Shown: positions 53,616 to 61,995 of the stretch, piece by piece
How positions within the stretch are numbered: the first letter of the stretch is position 1
Layout: every line of letters begins with the position of its first letter
Assembly (NCBI RefSeq): GCF_029382255.1
Contig: NZ_JARLLG010000001.1
Location: 310,001-374,000 of the forward strand
DNA length: 64,000 nt
From: Isoptericola croceus
GTDB taxonomy: Bacteria; Actinomycetota; Actinomycetes; Actinomycetales; Cellulomonadaceae
Direction of reading: 5' to 3'
Notes under the pieces: model-generated
Told to the model about the DNA's origin: nothing
What the model saw: only the letters and a program-made list of their open reading frames with translations
The model's database searches: none
Translations under genes and position numbers: made by a program

Positions 53616-54887
53616 TCAGGCCTGCAGCGCCTGCGCCACGTCCTCGACGATGTCCAGGGGGTCCTCGAGCCCGACGGACAGCCGCACGGTGGTCTCGCGG
53701 ATGCCGACGGCGGCACGCCCCTCGGCGCCCAGGCGTCGGTGGGTGGTGGTCGCCGGGTGGGTGATGATCGACTTCGCGTCGCCGAGGTTGTTGGAGATGT
53801 CGATGATCCGCAGCGCGTCGAGGAACGCGAAGGTGCGCCGCTTCGCCTCGTCCGGTGCGGTCCCGGCGGGCACGTCCAGGTCGAACGTCACCACGGTGCC
53901 GCCGCCGGTCTGCTGGGACAGCGCCAGCTCGTGCTGGGGGTGCGAGGGCAGGAACGGGTAGCGCACCCCGGTGACGCCGTCGGCCCCCTCGAGGAACTCG
54001 GCGACCTGCAGGGCGGCGGCGTTCTGCGCGCGGACGCGCACGTCCAGCGTCTCGAGGCCCTTGAGCAGCACCCAGGCGTTGAACGGGCTCAGCGAGGGAC
54101 CGGTGTGCCGCAGGAACGTCTCGACCGGCCCGGCCAGGAACTCCTCGGGACCGAGGATCGCCCCGCCGAGGACGCGCCCCTGGCCGTCGATGTGCTTGGT
54201 CGCGGAGTAGACCACGACGTCCGCGCCGAGCTCGAGCGGCTTCTGCAGCACGGGGGTGGCGAACACGTTGTCGACGACGACGACGGCCCCGGCCGCGTGG
54301 GCGAGCTCGCACACGCGGCGCACGTCCACGAGGTCCTGCATGGGGTTGGACGGCGACTCGAAGAAGACGACGTCCGCGGGGGTGGCGAGCGCCTCCTCCC
54401 ACTGCGAGGTGACGTGGCCGTCGACGAGGTCCACGTCGACGCCCCACTTGGCGAGGATCTCGTCGTAGATGACGTTGGTGGAGCCGAACAGCGCGCGGGC
54501 CGAGACGATCCGCGAGCCGCTGGACACGAGCGCCGCCAGCGTGGTGAAGACGGCGGACATCCCGGTGGTGGTGGCGTAGCACGCCTCGGCACCCTCGATC
54601 AGGCGCAGCCGTTCCTCGAAGGTGCGCACCGTGGGGTTGCCGTAGCGGGAGTACACGAACCGGGAGTGCTCCCCGGCGAACGCGGCCTCGGCGTCGGCGG
54701 CGGAGTCGTAGGTGTACCCCTGGGTGAGGAACATCGCCTCGGACGTCTCGGAGAAGTCCGAGCGGCGGTGGCCACCGCGGACGGCGAGCGTGGCGGACCG
54801 TGCGGAGTCCGGCAGCGGTCGGTGGCCGGCGCCGCCGTACGGTGCGGGGTTGGCGCCCGGCCCGGTCGGGATGTCGGTGCGGCTCAC
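53616..54887 (-). CDS. metZ: O-succinylhomoserine sulfhydrylase
   Basis: 423 residues, GTG start at 54887 overlapping the rhodanese stop by four bases (GTGA). Cys/Met metabolism PLP family: YSRYGNPTVRTFEERL, ATTTGMSAVF, VDNVFATPVLQKPLELGAD, and the PLP lysine K231 in YSATKHIDGQG. The GQGRVLGG after the lysine is typical of MetZ, which forms homocysteine directly from O-succinyl- or O-acetylhomoserine and sulfide. The coupled rhodanese may deliver sulfur. An S-box-like leader precedes the operon, in line with methionine control. Confidence 0.93.
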   Translation of the reverse strand: MSRTDIPTGPGANPAPYGGAGHRPLPDSARSATLAVRGGHRRSDFSETSEAMFLTQGYTYDSAADAEAAFAGEHSRFVYSRYGNPTVRTFEERLRLIEGAEACYATTTGMSAVFTTLAALVSSGSRIVSARALFGSTNVIYDEILAKWGVDVDLVDGHVTSQWEEALATPADVVFFESPSNPMQDLVDVRRVCELAHAAGAVVVVDNVFATPVLQKPLELGADVVVYSATKHIDGQGRVLGGAILGPEEFLAGPVETFLRHTGPSLSPFNAWVLLKGLETLDVRVRAQNAAALQVAEFLEGADGVTGVRYPFLPSHPQHELALSQQTGGGTVVTFDLDVPAGTAPDEAKRRTFAFLDALRIIDISNNLGDAKSIITHPATTTHRRLGAEGRAAVGIRETTVRLSVGLEDPLDIVEDVAQALQA

Positions 54888-55330
54888 GGGGTGTGCTCCC
54901 GGTGGGGCAGGCCGCGGACCTTCCAGCCGGTCTGGTCGCGGACCCCGCCGAATCCGGGCGCTCCCTCGAACCCCTCGAGGACGTTGTACGACGGGCCGAT
55001 CCCGGCGGAGGTCGCCAGGCGGGCGGCACCGATGGAGCGCTGCCCGGAGCGGCACAGGAACACCACCGGCCGGCCGGGGCCGACGCCGGCCGCCTCGAGC
55101 TCGGTGAGGAACCCGGGGTTGGGGCGGCCGTCGGCGGTCACCCACTGGCTGAGCACGGTCTCCTTGCCGAGCCCGCCGACGTCGGGGACGCCGATCGTGC
55201 GCCACTCGCCGTCCGTGCGGACGTCCACGAGGACGGCCTCGGGGTCGGCGGCGAGCAGGTCCCATGCTTCCTGCGGGGTGATGTCTCCGGCGTAGCCCTC
55301 GGCGGGGCGGGCCTGCACTGGTGCGGTCAT
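54884..55330 (-). CDS. Rhodanese-like sulfurtransferase
   Basis: 148 residues. Single rhodanese domain: LLAADPEAVLVDVRTDGEW, then active-site loop LCRSGQRS with the persulfide Cys93, and a C-terminal FEGAPGFGGVRDQTGWKVRGLP stretch as in metZ-linked rhodaneses. First gene of the rhodanese-metZ operon. It probably carries sulfane sulfur for homocysteine synthesis; the donor is unknown. Ribosome-binding site GGGAGGAG directly before ATG 55330. Confidence 0.92.
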   Translation of the reverse strand: MTAPVQARPAEGYAGDITPQEAWDLLAADPEAVLVDVRTDGEWRTIGVPDVGGLGKETVLSQWVTADGRPNPGFLTELEAAGVGPGRPVVFLCRSGQRSIGAARLATSAGIGPSYNVLEGFEGAPGFGGVRDQTGWKVRGLPHREHTP

Positions 55331-55340
55331 CGCACTCCTC

Positions 55341-55477
55341 CCATCGGTCGTGGCGGTAGCACCCACGCCCGGTCCCGTGCCTCGTGCCTGCCTCGCGGTG
55401 GAGGTTCGACGACGGCGGCCCGGTCCCGCGGGTTGCTGCGGCGTCGACGTGCCACGTCACTCGGCCGCTCGGGATGG
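55341..55477 (-). promoter_or_regulatory. SAM-I (S-box)-like riboswitch before rhodanese-metZ
   Basis: On the minus strand CCATC (55477-55473) pairs with GATGG (55345-55341) as P1. Inside are GAGCGGCCGAGTGACGTGGC, then GACGCCGC and GCAACC as in the S-box kink-turn/SAM core, a long GC arm (P3), and GTGGGTGCTACCGCCAC as the P4 arm, in the S-box order. It lies 10 bases before the rhodanese start codon, so the switch probably hides the ribosome-binding site. The assignment rests on motif order, not on a covariance search. The remaining 55478-55624 shows nothing else. Confidence 0.62.
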
Positions 55478-55624
55478 TCAGGGCGATCGTACGACACGGC
55501 GTCCGGTGCGTGGGACGGGTGTCTCGCCCGTTGAGCGGAGCCGTCTCGGCGGGTGCTCACGGGTCCGTCGGTCGGGTGTCTGAGTGCTGTCCGATCCGTA
55601 GCCCACGGATGCGCCGATCAGTCG

Positions 55625-56233
55625 TTATTCCTCGTAGCGGATCTCGACGCGGCGATTGGCCGCCCTCGCCGCGGCAACGGTCTCCTCGTCACCGATCTCC
55701 TGCTCCTTGAGCTCCGTCTCGCCGAACCCCTGGACGTCCAGCACCAGGTCGGGGCGCTCCGCCTCGACGGCGTCGGCCACGGCCTGTGCCCGTCGTTCGG
55801 ACAGCTCCTGGTTGAACTTGTCCGTGTCGACGGTGTCCGTGTGCCCGTGGACCTTGACCGGAGCGCCGTCGGGGACATCGGCGACCAGCTCGCCGATCCT
55901 GCCCGCGGCGGATGTCGCGAGAGTCGCGTCGCTCGGGTCGAAGAGGATGTCGGAGGACAACGTCACAACTGTCTCGGTGGCGTCCTTCTCGATCGTCTCG
56001 ACCGGGACGACCCTCCCGGTGCCGTGGTGCACGACCGGGGTGTCGTACGCGACCACCTCGCCGGCGGCGTCAGCGAGGGCTTCGCCGTCCAGGTCGAGGT
56101 CTGCGAAGCCCGGCCAGTCGTAGGTCGGGGACTCCGTCACGGGGTCATCGTCGGGCGTGCAGGCGACGAGAGCGGCCGCCGTGAGCAGCAGCACGGTCGT
56201 CAGCACGGCGGGGGACCGCGGAAGGTGGGTCAT
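55625..56233 (-). CDS. OmpA-family lipoprotein
   Basis: 202 residues. Lipoprotein signal ends in LVAC (lipidated Cys25). Residues about 95-200 are an OmpA-like peptidoglycan-binding domain: LSSDILFDPSDATL, VKVHGHTDTVDTDKFNQELSERRAQAVADA and ANRRVEIRYEE. It should tie the membrane to the wall. The gene starts 4 bp after the stop of the lipoprotein gene upstream, so the two are an operon. Confidence 0.9.
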   Translation of the reverse strand: MTHLPRSPAVLTTVLLLTAAALVACTPDDDPVTESPTYDWPGFADLDLDGEALADAAGEVVAYDTPVVHHGTGRVVPVETIEKDATETVVTLSSDILFDPSDATLATSAAGRIGELVADVPDGAPVKVHGHTDTVDTDKFNQELSERRAQAVADAVEAERPDLVLDVQGFGETELKEQEIGDEETVAAARAANRRVEIRYEE

Positions 56234-56237
56234 CGAC

Positions 56238-56786
56238 TCAGTCCTCGATCGTCAGCGGGACGTCCTCGAAGACGGGCCAGGAGTCATGGACCTTGACGTC
56301 GATCACGGTGATGTCGTCCTCAGGTGCGGCGTAGAACGCCTGGAACCCGACGGACTCGCCCTGCGCGGCCTTGGCGCCGACGACGTCCGTCGTGTACCCC
56401 GACCGGTACTCCTTGAGGTGCTCCCGGTCGATGAGGTCGAGCCCGCCGGATGCCTGCCCCAGCATGTCGAAGACCGAGACGGGCTTGGTGGAGTACTGCG
56501 GTGTGAACACGAGCCGCAGCTCGGTCACGTCGCCGCGGACCGTGAGCGACGTGATGCCGATGCGCACGTCGTCGTCCGTGCCGGGGAGGGTGAACGTCCC
56601 GTCGGCGATGACGGCGTCGGGGTCGGGGAAGTCGACGCCGATCGTGCCGAGGGGCTCGGCGTCGTCGGTGCTGCTGGACTGCGCGGCGACACCCTCCTGG
56701 GCGTCTCCCCCGGTCGGGGTCGAACAGCCGCTGACGGCGAGCGCGACCGCGAGAGGAATCGGGGTGAGTCGGGCCACGGTGCGCAT
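56238..56786 (-). CDS. Lipoprotein of unknown function
   Basis: 182 residues. Signal with lipobox VSGC (Cys21) followed by a Ser/Asp-rich spacer and a beta-rich domain (TLPGTDDDVRIGITSL, ELRLVFTPQYSTKPVSVFD, AKAAQGESVGFQAFYAAPEDD). I do not recognise the family; the pattern resembles small Ig-like lipoproteins (DUF4352-like). First gene of the pair with the OmpA lipoprotein, hence probably envelope-related. Confidence 0.72.
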   Translation of the reverse strand: MRTVARLTPIPLAVALAVSGCSTPTGGDAQEGVAAQSSSTDDAEPLGTIGVDFPDPDAVIADGTFTLPGTDDDVRIGITSLTVRGDVTELRLVFTPQYSTKPVSVFDMLGQASGGLDLIDREHLKEYRSGYTTDVVGAKAAQGESVGFQAFYAAPEDDITVIDVKVHDSWPVFEDVPLTIED

Positions 56787-56970
56787 GAGCGTTCCTTCGA
56801 GGTGTCGGCGGAGCGGTGCTGGGGAGACTAGCGCAGGGGCGTTCCCGGCGCGTGGCCGGAGATCGGTACCTGGGTCTCACGGACCACGGTGGGAGCCGAC
56901 CGTGACCGCATCTTGAGACGCTGCGCCCATCTGTTGACATCTTCGCGCGTGATTGGTGACCATGGCGGCA

Positions 56971-57086
56971 GGTCATGAGCGCCAGCGCGAAGCCCCGGCT
57001 CGCTGGCCGGCAACCCTCCCCTCGCGGCGGGGTGCCCCGGGTGACGACCTGGCTCCGCGCCGTCCGGCGTCGGGCAAGCGCGGGGA
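56971..57086 (+). promoter_or_regulatory. SAM-IV riboswitch
   Basis: GGTCATGAGCGCCAGCG, AAGCCCCGGC, GCTGGCCGGCAACCC, GCGGGGTGCCCCGGGTGA, CGACC and, after an extra hairpin, GGCAAGCGCGGG match the actinobacterial SAM-IV aptamer block by block, including the pseudoknot-forming 3' end. A hairpin (GGGGAG 57082-57087 with CTCCCC 57092-57097) overlapping its end is a likely expression platform before the ribosome-binding site at about 57107. The upstream part, 56787-56970, is the divergent promoter region with nothing else that I can name. Confidence 0.95.
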
Positions 57087-57116
57087 GGTCGCTCCCCGGG
57101 ACACTGAGGAGGACCC

Positions 57117-58553
57117 ATGACCGCTCTCGCCGAGACCCCCGCCTGTACCGAGGCGGGCGCCTCCGTCGCGGGGCTCGCCCCCGTCCTGCCGGTCGTGGGG
57201 CACGACACCCCCGCGCCGCTCGTCGACGGCCGCCGGGTGCCCTACGCGAACCTCGACGTCGCCGCCTCCGCCCCCGCGCTGCAGGCCGTCGCCGACCGCA
57301 TCACCCAGACCCTGCCCCTCTACGCCTCCGTGCATCGCGGCGCCGGCTATCTCTCGCAGGTCTCCACCTCTCTGTACGAGACCGCGCGGCGCACCATCGG
57401 CGACTTCGTGGGTGCCCGGGACGACGACGCCACGCTGATCGTGCGCAACACCACCGACGCGCTCAACCTCCTGGCGGGCTGCGTCCCAGCGGCGGACGAC
57501 GGCGCGGCCGGCCGCGTCCTCGTCCTCGACGTCGAGCACCACGCGAACTTCCTGCCCTGGCGGCGAGCTGCCCGGACCACCGTGCTCACCGGGCGTGACA
57601 CGGCTGCCGAGACCGTCGCGGCGATCCGGGCCGAGCTCGCGGCGGGTGCCGCGGCCGGCGACGGCTACGCGCTGGTGGCCCTGACCGGCGCCTCCAACGT
57701 CACGGGTGAGGTGCTGCCCGTCGCTGACGTCGTGGCCGCCGCGCACGCCGCCGGCGCCCGCGTGCTGCTCGACGGTGCGCAGCTCGTGCCGCACCGCCGC
57801 TTCTCCCTGGCCGAGACCGGGGTCGACTACCTCGCCTTCTCCGGGCACAAGACCTACGCCCCGTTCGGTGCCGGCGTGCTGGTCGGGCGCCGGGACTGGC
57901 TCGACGCCGGGACCCCCTACCTGGCGGGTGGCGGCGCCGTGCGCAGCGTGCGGGTCGACGACACCGAGTGGCACGACGGGCCCGCCCGGCACGAGGCCGG
58001 GTCGCCCAACGTGCTCGGCGCGGTGGCGCTCGCCGCCGCCTGCGAGGCGCTGGCCGAGGTCGACCCCGTCGCGCTGCGCGAGCACGAGGACGCCCTGCGC
58101 GGGCGCCTCGTCGCCGGGCTGGAGGCGCTCGAGGGCGTCGAGGTCGTGCGGCTCTGGGCCGACGCGGCCGACGCGGTCGGTGTCGTGACCTTCACCGTCG
58201 CCGGCTACGAGCCGGGCCAGGTCGCCGCGTACCTGTCGGCCGAGCACGGGATCGGGGTGCGCGACGGCCGGTTCTGCGCGCACCCGCTGCTGTCCCGGCT
58301 CGGGTACGGCGCCGGGGCGGTCCGCTCGTCCGTGGGGGTCGGCACCGCGGGCGAGGAGGTCGAACGACTGGTCGCGGCCGTGACGGCGCTCGTCACCGAG
58401 GGCCCGAGGGCGCGCTACGACGTCGTCGACGGCCTGTGGATCGTGGTCGACGACCCGCGCCCGGTGCCCGAGGGGTCCGGCCTCGAGGGCCTGCTGGCCA
58501 CCGCGGGGCCCGGCCGGGACGAGGCGTTCGGCTGCCTGCCCGAGGACGCCTGA
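57117..58553 (+). CDS. SufS-like cysteine desulfurase / class V aminotransferase
   Basis: 478 residues. PLP Lys245 in AFSGHKTYAPFGAG, the HH pair in DVEHHANFLPW, GASNVTGEVLPV, LLDGAQLVPH, and a cysteine at 387 in VRDGRFCAHPLL, which occupies the position of the SufS catalytic Cys. It lacks neighbours of the suf or isc clusters and instead is preceded by a SAM-IV riboswitch, so it likely serves sulfur mobilisation tied to methionine/SAM status, not Fe-S assembly. A C-terminal extension of about 60 residues (from YDVVDGLW) is unusual. RBS GAGGAGG before ATG 57117. Confidence 0.88.
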   Translation: MTALAETPACTEAGASVAGLAPVLPVVGHDTPAPLVDGRRVPYANLDVAASAPALQAVADRITQTLPLYASVHRGAGYLSQVSTSLYETARRTIGDFVGARDDDATLIVRNTTDALNLLAGCVPAADDGAAGRVLVLDVEHHANFLPWRRAARTTVLTGRDTAAETVAAIRAELAAGAAAGDGYALVALTGASNVTGEVLPVADVVAAAHAAGARVLLDGAQLVPHRRFSLAETGVDYLAFSGHKTYAPFGAGVLVGRRDWLDAGTPYLAGGGAVRSVRVDDTEWHDGPARHEAGSPNVLGAVALAAACEALAEVDPVALREHEDALRGRLVAGLEALEGVEVVRLWADAADAVGVVTFTVAGYEPGQVAAYLSAEHGIGVRDGRFCAHPLLSRLGYGAGAVRSSVGVGTAGEEVERLVAAVTALVTEGPRARYDVVDGLWIVVDDPRPVPEGSGLEGLLATAGPGRDEAFGCLPEDA

Positions 58554-58589
58554 ACCGCGCCTGACCGCGCCTGGACCGGCGCCGCTGGC

Positions 58590-59081
58590 TCAGGCGGCCG
58601 GTGCGGGGGAGAGGGCTGTGCGGACCTCGTCCGCCGAGAAGCTCGAGACCGGCAGCGCCGAGGTGCGCGCCGACCGCACCACGCCGCGGGCGTCGAGGAC
58701 GAACGTGCCGCTGTGCTGCAGCAGCGCGACCTTGCGCAGCCCCGCGTCCCCGTGGTCGCCGGTGGCCCACACCTCCGCCAGGGGTGCTCGGCGTGCCGCG
58801 CGCTCGGCGGCCGTCGCCGCCTCGGCGGCGGTGCCCGGCGCCAGCAGCAGGAACGCGGCGCCCCCGAGCTCGCCGGCGTCGTGCATGCGCTGCACCTGTG
58901 CCGCGTGGGCGAGGCACGCCGGGCAGGTCGCGGACCGCATGAAGTGGACGACGGCGGCACGGCCCGCGATGACCTCGTGGAGGCCGCGGCGGCGTCCGTC
59001 CGGGCCCACGAGGCTCAGTGGCGGCAGCGTCGTGCCGAGGGCGGGGTGCTGATCCTGCGTGCGTCGTGCGTCGGCGCTCAT
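58590..59081 (-). CDS. Redoxin (AhpC/TSA thioredoxin-fold) protein
   Basis: 163 residues. Thioredoxin fold with the redox motif ATCPACLAH (Cys53 and Cys56) after AAVVHFMRS. The CPAC pair suggests a disulfide-type thiol reductase or peroxiredoxin-like protein; substrate unknown. Divergent from the MarR-type regulator with only about 54 bp between starts, so the regulator probably controls it. Confidence 0.85.
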   Translation of the reverse strand: MSADARRTQDQHPALGTTLPPLSLVGPDGRRRGLHEVIAGRAAVVHFMRSATCPACLAHAAQVQRMHDAGELGGAAFLLLAPGTAAEAATAAERAARRAPLAEVWATGDHGDAGLRKVALLQHSGTFVLDARGVVRSARTSALPVSSFSADEVRTALSPAPAA

Positions 59082-59125
59082 GAGGTCTCCTGCGGTCGTA
59101 GACTGGTGCCATGATCGTCAACCGA

Positions 59126-59154
59126 GTTGCGCATAATGTCAAGGGGGTTGCGCA
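59126..59154. promoter_or_regulatory. Repeated GTTGCGCA in the redoxin/MarR divergent region
   Basis: GTTGCGCA occurs at 59126-59133 and 59147-59154, 21 bases centre to centre (two DNA turns), across the start of the MarR gene. A candidate self-operator. Confidence 0.35.
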
Positions 59155-59621
59155 GTTTGTTCGATGACGCCCTCCTCCAGTTCGCGGCCGGCGCTCGCGA
59201 CGACCTGGGCTTCCTCCTGCTCGCCGCGGCCGACACCGTCGTGACGGCGACGCTCGCCGAGGTCGCAGCCCAGGGACACCCGCAGATCCGCCGCGTGCAC
59301 GTACCGGTCTTCATGCACCTCGAACCGGCCGGGGCGACCATCAGCACGCTCGCCGACCGTGCCGGGGTGACACGCCAGGCCATGACCGGCGTCGTCCGTG
59401 AGCTGGAGGGGCTCGGCTATGTCAGCGCGACGCCGGACCCGACCGACCGCCGCGCCCGTCGTGTCACGCTCACCGCCCTCGGCGCCGAGTACTGCGGGGC
59501 AGCGACGCTGGTCAGCGAACGGATGACCGCGCAGTGGGCCGAGCGGCTCGGTGGCGACGCGATCGACCGGCTGCGCGACCAGCTCCGGTCTCTCGCGGCG
59601 CCGGCCCCCACCGAGGGATAG
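59136..59621 (+). CDS. MarR-family regulator
   Basis: 161 residues from ATG 59136; a TTG three codons earlier and a later TTG (59148) are alternatives as no start has a good ribosome-binding site. The winged helix is HLEPAGATISTLADRAGVTRQAMTGVVRELEGLGYV with wing PDPTDRRARRVTL, typical of MarR. Likely repressor of the divergent redoxin gene, perhaps redox- or drug-responsive. Its stop is only 6 bp from the convergent amidase stop. Confidence 0.9.
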   Translation: MSRGLRSLFDDALLQFAAGARDDLGFLLLAAADTVVTATLAEVAAQGHPQIRRVHVPVFMHLEPAGATISTLADRAGVTRQAMTGVVRELEGLGYVSATPDPTDRRARRVTLTALGAEYCGAATLVSERMTAQWAERLGGDAIDRLRDQLRSLAAPAPTEG

Positions 59622-59627
59622 GGCTTC

Positions 59628-61076
59628 TCACCACACCGGCGGGTGCTGCTGCGCCCAGCGGAGCACGTCCTCGAGCTGAGCGGCCAGCGCCAGCAGGGTC
59701 AGCTCGCCGCCCGGCCGCCCGATGAGCTGCACGCCCATCGGCAGCCCGGCGTCGGTCCAGTGCGTCGGCACCGTGATCGCGGGGAGCCCGGCCACGTTGA
59801 GCCACGACGTGAACGGCGTGTATTGGCACTGCTGGGCGAAGTTGCGGTCCGGGTCGTCGGCGTCGAACCACCCGACCGGGCGCGGTGTCATGGCCAGCGC
59901 CGGGGTGACGACCGCGTCGAGCTCGCCGAACCCGGCGATCAGCCGCCGCTCGAACGCCGAGAGGGTCCGCAGGGCCTCGACGAGCTCGCGGGCCGGCACC
60001 CGGCGGCCGCGGTCGATCAGCCAGGCGGTGAGCGGCTCGAGCCGGTCCAGGGCCGCCGAGTCGTCGATCGGCACCGCCGACGCCCCGCCCATCCACAGGC
60101 TGCGGAAGGCGTCGCCGTACTCCGGCGCGGGGTCCCAGGAGTGATCGGCGACCTCGTGCCCCAGCCCGGTCAGCGCCGCCACCCCGGCATCCAGTGCCGC
60201 GCGGGCCTCCGGGTCCACGGTGATCTCGTAGTAGTCGTCCCACGCGGACCAGGTGGTGACGCCGAGGCGGAAACGGCCGCCGTCGTCGTCCCGTCCGGGT
60301 ACCTCGCCGCGCCGCGCCGCCGCGAGGTAGGCCCCGGCGTGCGCGGCCGGCGTGCGCAGGGTGTACCGGTGCGCGACCGCGCCGTCTGTCCGCCGGGCGA
60401 GCATGCCCTCGAGCAGCAGCGCGGTGTCCGCGGTGGTGCGGGCGAGCGGGCCGTTGACGACCAGCCCGCCCGGCGACTCGACACCTGAGCCGGACGGCAG
60501 CAGGCCGCGGCTCGGCTTCAGCCCGACCACACCGCAGGCCGCGGCAGGGATGCGGACGGAACCTCCGCCGTCGGACCCCGGGGCGAACGGCAGCAGGCCG
60601 GCCGCCACCGCGACGGCCGCCCCTCCGCTGGACCCGCCCGCACCGAGCCGCAGGTCCCACGGGTTGCGCGCGACCGGCCCGGCGAGAGGTTCGGTGTACG
60701 CGGGGAAGCCGAGCTCGGGGGCGGTGGTCCGCCCGAGGCTGACCGTGCCGGCCGCGTCGAGGTCGCGCACGACGTCGTCGGAGGCGTCCGGGACGAACCC
60801 GGCCAGCGCGCGCGAGCCGAACCCGGTCGGCACCCCGGCCCGGGCGAAGAGGTCCTTGTCGCCCGTCGGCAGGCCCCACAGGGTGCCCGACGGCGACCCG
60901 AGCGTCGCGACGCGCTCTCGCGCGAGCTCCGGGGTCACCAGCGCGAACGCCCCGAGGTCGGCGTTGCGCGCGGCGATGCGGTCCAGGAAGTGCTCGGTCA
61001 CCTCGGCCGGGGTGAGCTCGCCCGCCCGGAGACGGTCACGCAGCTCGACGGCGGTCTGCTCGTGCAGGGCGTCCAT
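59628..61076 (-). CDS. Amidase signature family enzyme
   Basis: 482 residues. Ser-cisSer-Lys triad: Lys in LPTGDKDLFA, cis-Ser in GAGGSSGGAAVAVAAG..., and nucleophile Ser in GSDGGGSVRIPAA. It hydrolyses a carboxamide; it could be a free-standing amidase or nylon-oligomer/indoleacetamide hydrolase type. GatA is less likely, as gatB/gatC are not adjacent. Start ATG 61076, divergent from the glutamine amidotransferase gene. Confidence 0.92.
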   Translation of the reverse strand: MDALHEQTAVELRDRLRAGELTPAEVTEHFLDRIAARNADLGAFALVTPELARERVATLGSPSGTLWGLPTGDKDLFARAGVPTGFGSRALAGFVPDASDDVVRDLDAAGTVSLGRTTAPELGFPAYTEPLAGPVARNPWDLRLGAGGSSGGAAVAVAAGLLPFAPGSDGGGSVRIPAAACGVVGLKPSRGLLPSGSGVESPGGLVVNGPLARTTADTALLLEGMLARRTDGAVAHRYTLRTPAAHAGAYLAAARRGEVPGRDDDGGRFRLGVTTWSAWDDYYEITVDPEARAALDAGVAALTGLGHEVADHSWDPAPEYGDAFRSLWMGGASAVPIDDSAALDRLEPLTAWLIDRGRRVPARELVEALRTLSAFERRLIAGFGELDAVVTPALAMTPRPVGWFDADDPDRNFAQQCQYTPFTSWLNVAGLPAITVPTHWTDAGLPMGVQLIGRPGGELTLLALAAQLEDVLRWAQQHPPVW

Positions 61077-61171
61077 GGGCACGAGGCTACGCCGACGGTC
61101 CCCACGGAGTGCGGGGGAGGCCGTTCTATAGTGCCTGGTGACGTAGGTCGTGAACCCAGAGGAGCCGCCGG

Positions 61172-61930
61172 ATGCCGCCACGTACCGTCCTGATCCTGCA
61201 GCACGTCGCCGTCGAGAAGCCGGGGCTCATCCTCGACGCCCTCGACGGCAGGGGCCTCGACATCGACGTCCGCACCGTGGTGGGCGATCCGTCCACGACG
61301 GCGCGCGACCTGCCGGCCGTCGAGGAGCTGGCGGGGCTGGTCGTGATGGGTGGCCCGATGAACGTCGACGACCTCGGGACGCATCCGCAGCTCCAGCTCG
61401 AGCGCGCCCTGCTGGCCGCCGCCGTCGCTGCCGACGTCCCGACGCTGGGGGTGTGCCTGGGCGCCCAGCTCCTGGCGCGGGCGCTGGGGATGTCGGTGCT
61501 CACCGCACACGGCCTCGGTCGCCGGAGCGAGATCGGGTGGGCGCCGCTGGACGAGGTCGACCTCGACGACCCGCTGGTGGGCCCGCTGGCCGAGGCCCCG
61601 GGTGTGCTCCACTGGCACGGTGACCGCATCGTGCCTACCGACGGTGCCCGTGTGCTGGCGCGGACCGCGACCACCGAGTGTCAGGCGTTCCGGGCCGGGC
61701 CGGTCGCGTGGGGTCTCCAGTTCCACCTGGAGGTCACTCCGCTGCTCCTGGACGAATGGCTCGCGGACCCGTCGTTCGCCGCCGAGGCCGTCGAGCACCT
61801 CGGCGACGGTGCGCCGGAGCGGCTGCGGACCGACGCTCGGGAGATCGAGGCGGGACTGCGCCCGCTGGCAGAGCAGAGCCTGGCACACCTGCGCGATCTC
61901 GTGCTGGCCCGGGCCGGTCTCCCGGCGTAG
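61172..61930 (+). CDS. Class I glutamine amidotransferase (GMP synthase-like)
   Basis: 252 residues. GATase fold with Cys95 in LGVCLGAQL and His185/Glu187 in LQFHLEVT. Sequence resembles stand-alone GMP synthase-like amidotransferases (YfeJ-like), which lack the ATP-PPase part, so it is not GuaA. The acceptor enzyme is unknown. GAGGAG precedes the ATG. Its stop is part of the hairpin that follows. Confidence 0.9.
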   Translation: MPPRTVLILQHVAVEKPGLILDALDGRGLDIDVRTVVGDPSTTARDLPAVEELAGLVVMGGPMNVDDLGTHPQLQLERALLAAAVAADVPTLGVCLGAQLLARALGMSVLTAHGLGRRSEIGWAPLDEVDLDDPLVGPLAEAPGVLHWHGDRIVPTDGARVLARTATTECQAFRAGPVAWGLQFHLEVTPLLLDEWLADPSFAAEAVEHLGDGAPERLRTDAREIEAGLRPLAEQSLAHLRDLVLARAGLPA

Positions 61931-61973
61931 TGGAGAGTCAGGCATCAGGAGCAGAAGCCTGACTCTCCGCTAC
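61927..61973. terminator. Bidirectional terminator after the amidotransferase
   Basis: GTAGTGGAGAGTCAGGC (61927-61943) pairs with 61957-61973 (one G-U) around a 13-base loop, between two convergent genes; it includes the TAG stop of the upstream gene. Confidence 0.85.
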
Positions 61974-61995
61974 GTCACCGGACCGGGACGGACCG

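Noticed and set aside
59628-61076. gatA (subunit of Asp/Glu-tRNA amidotransferase)
   Set aside because: Has the amidase signature, but no gatB or gatC neighbours, and the C-terminal part differs from GatA; a free-standing amidase is more likely.
61172-61930. guaA (GMP synthetase)
   Set aside because: Only the glutaminase domain is present; the ATP pyrophosphatase and dimerisation domains are missing and it is not frameshifted from a longer gene.
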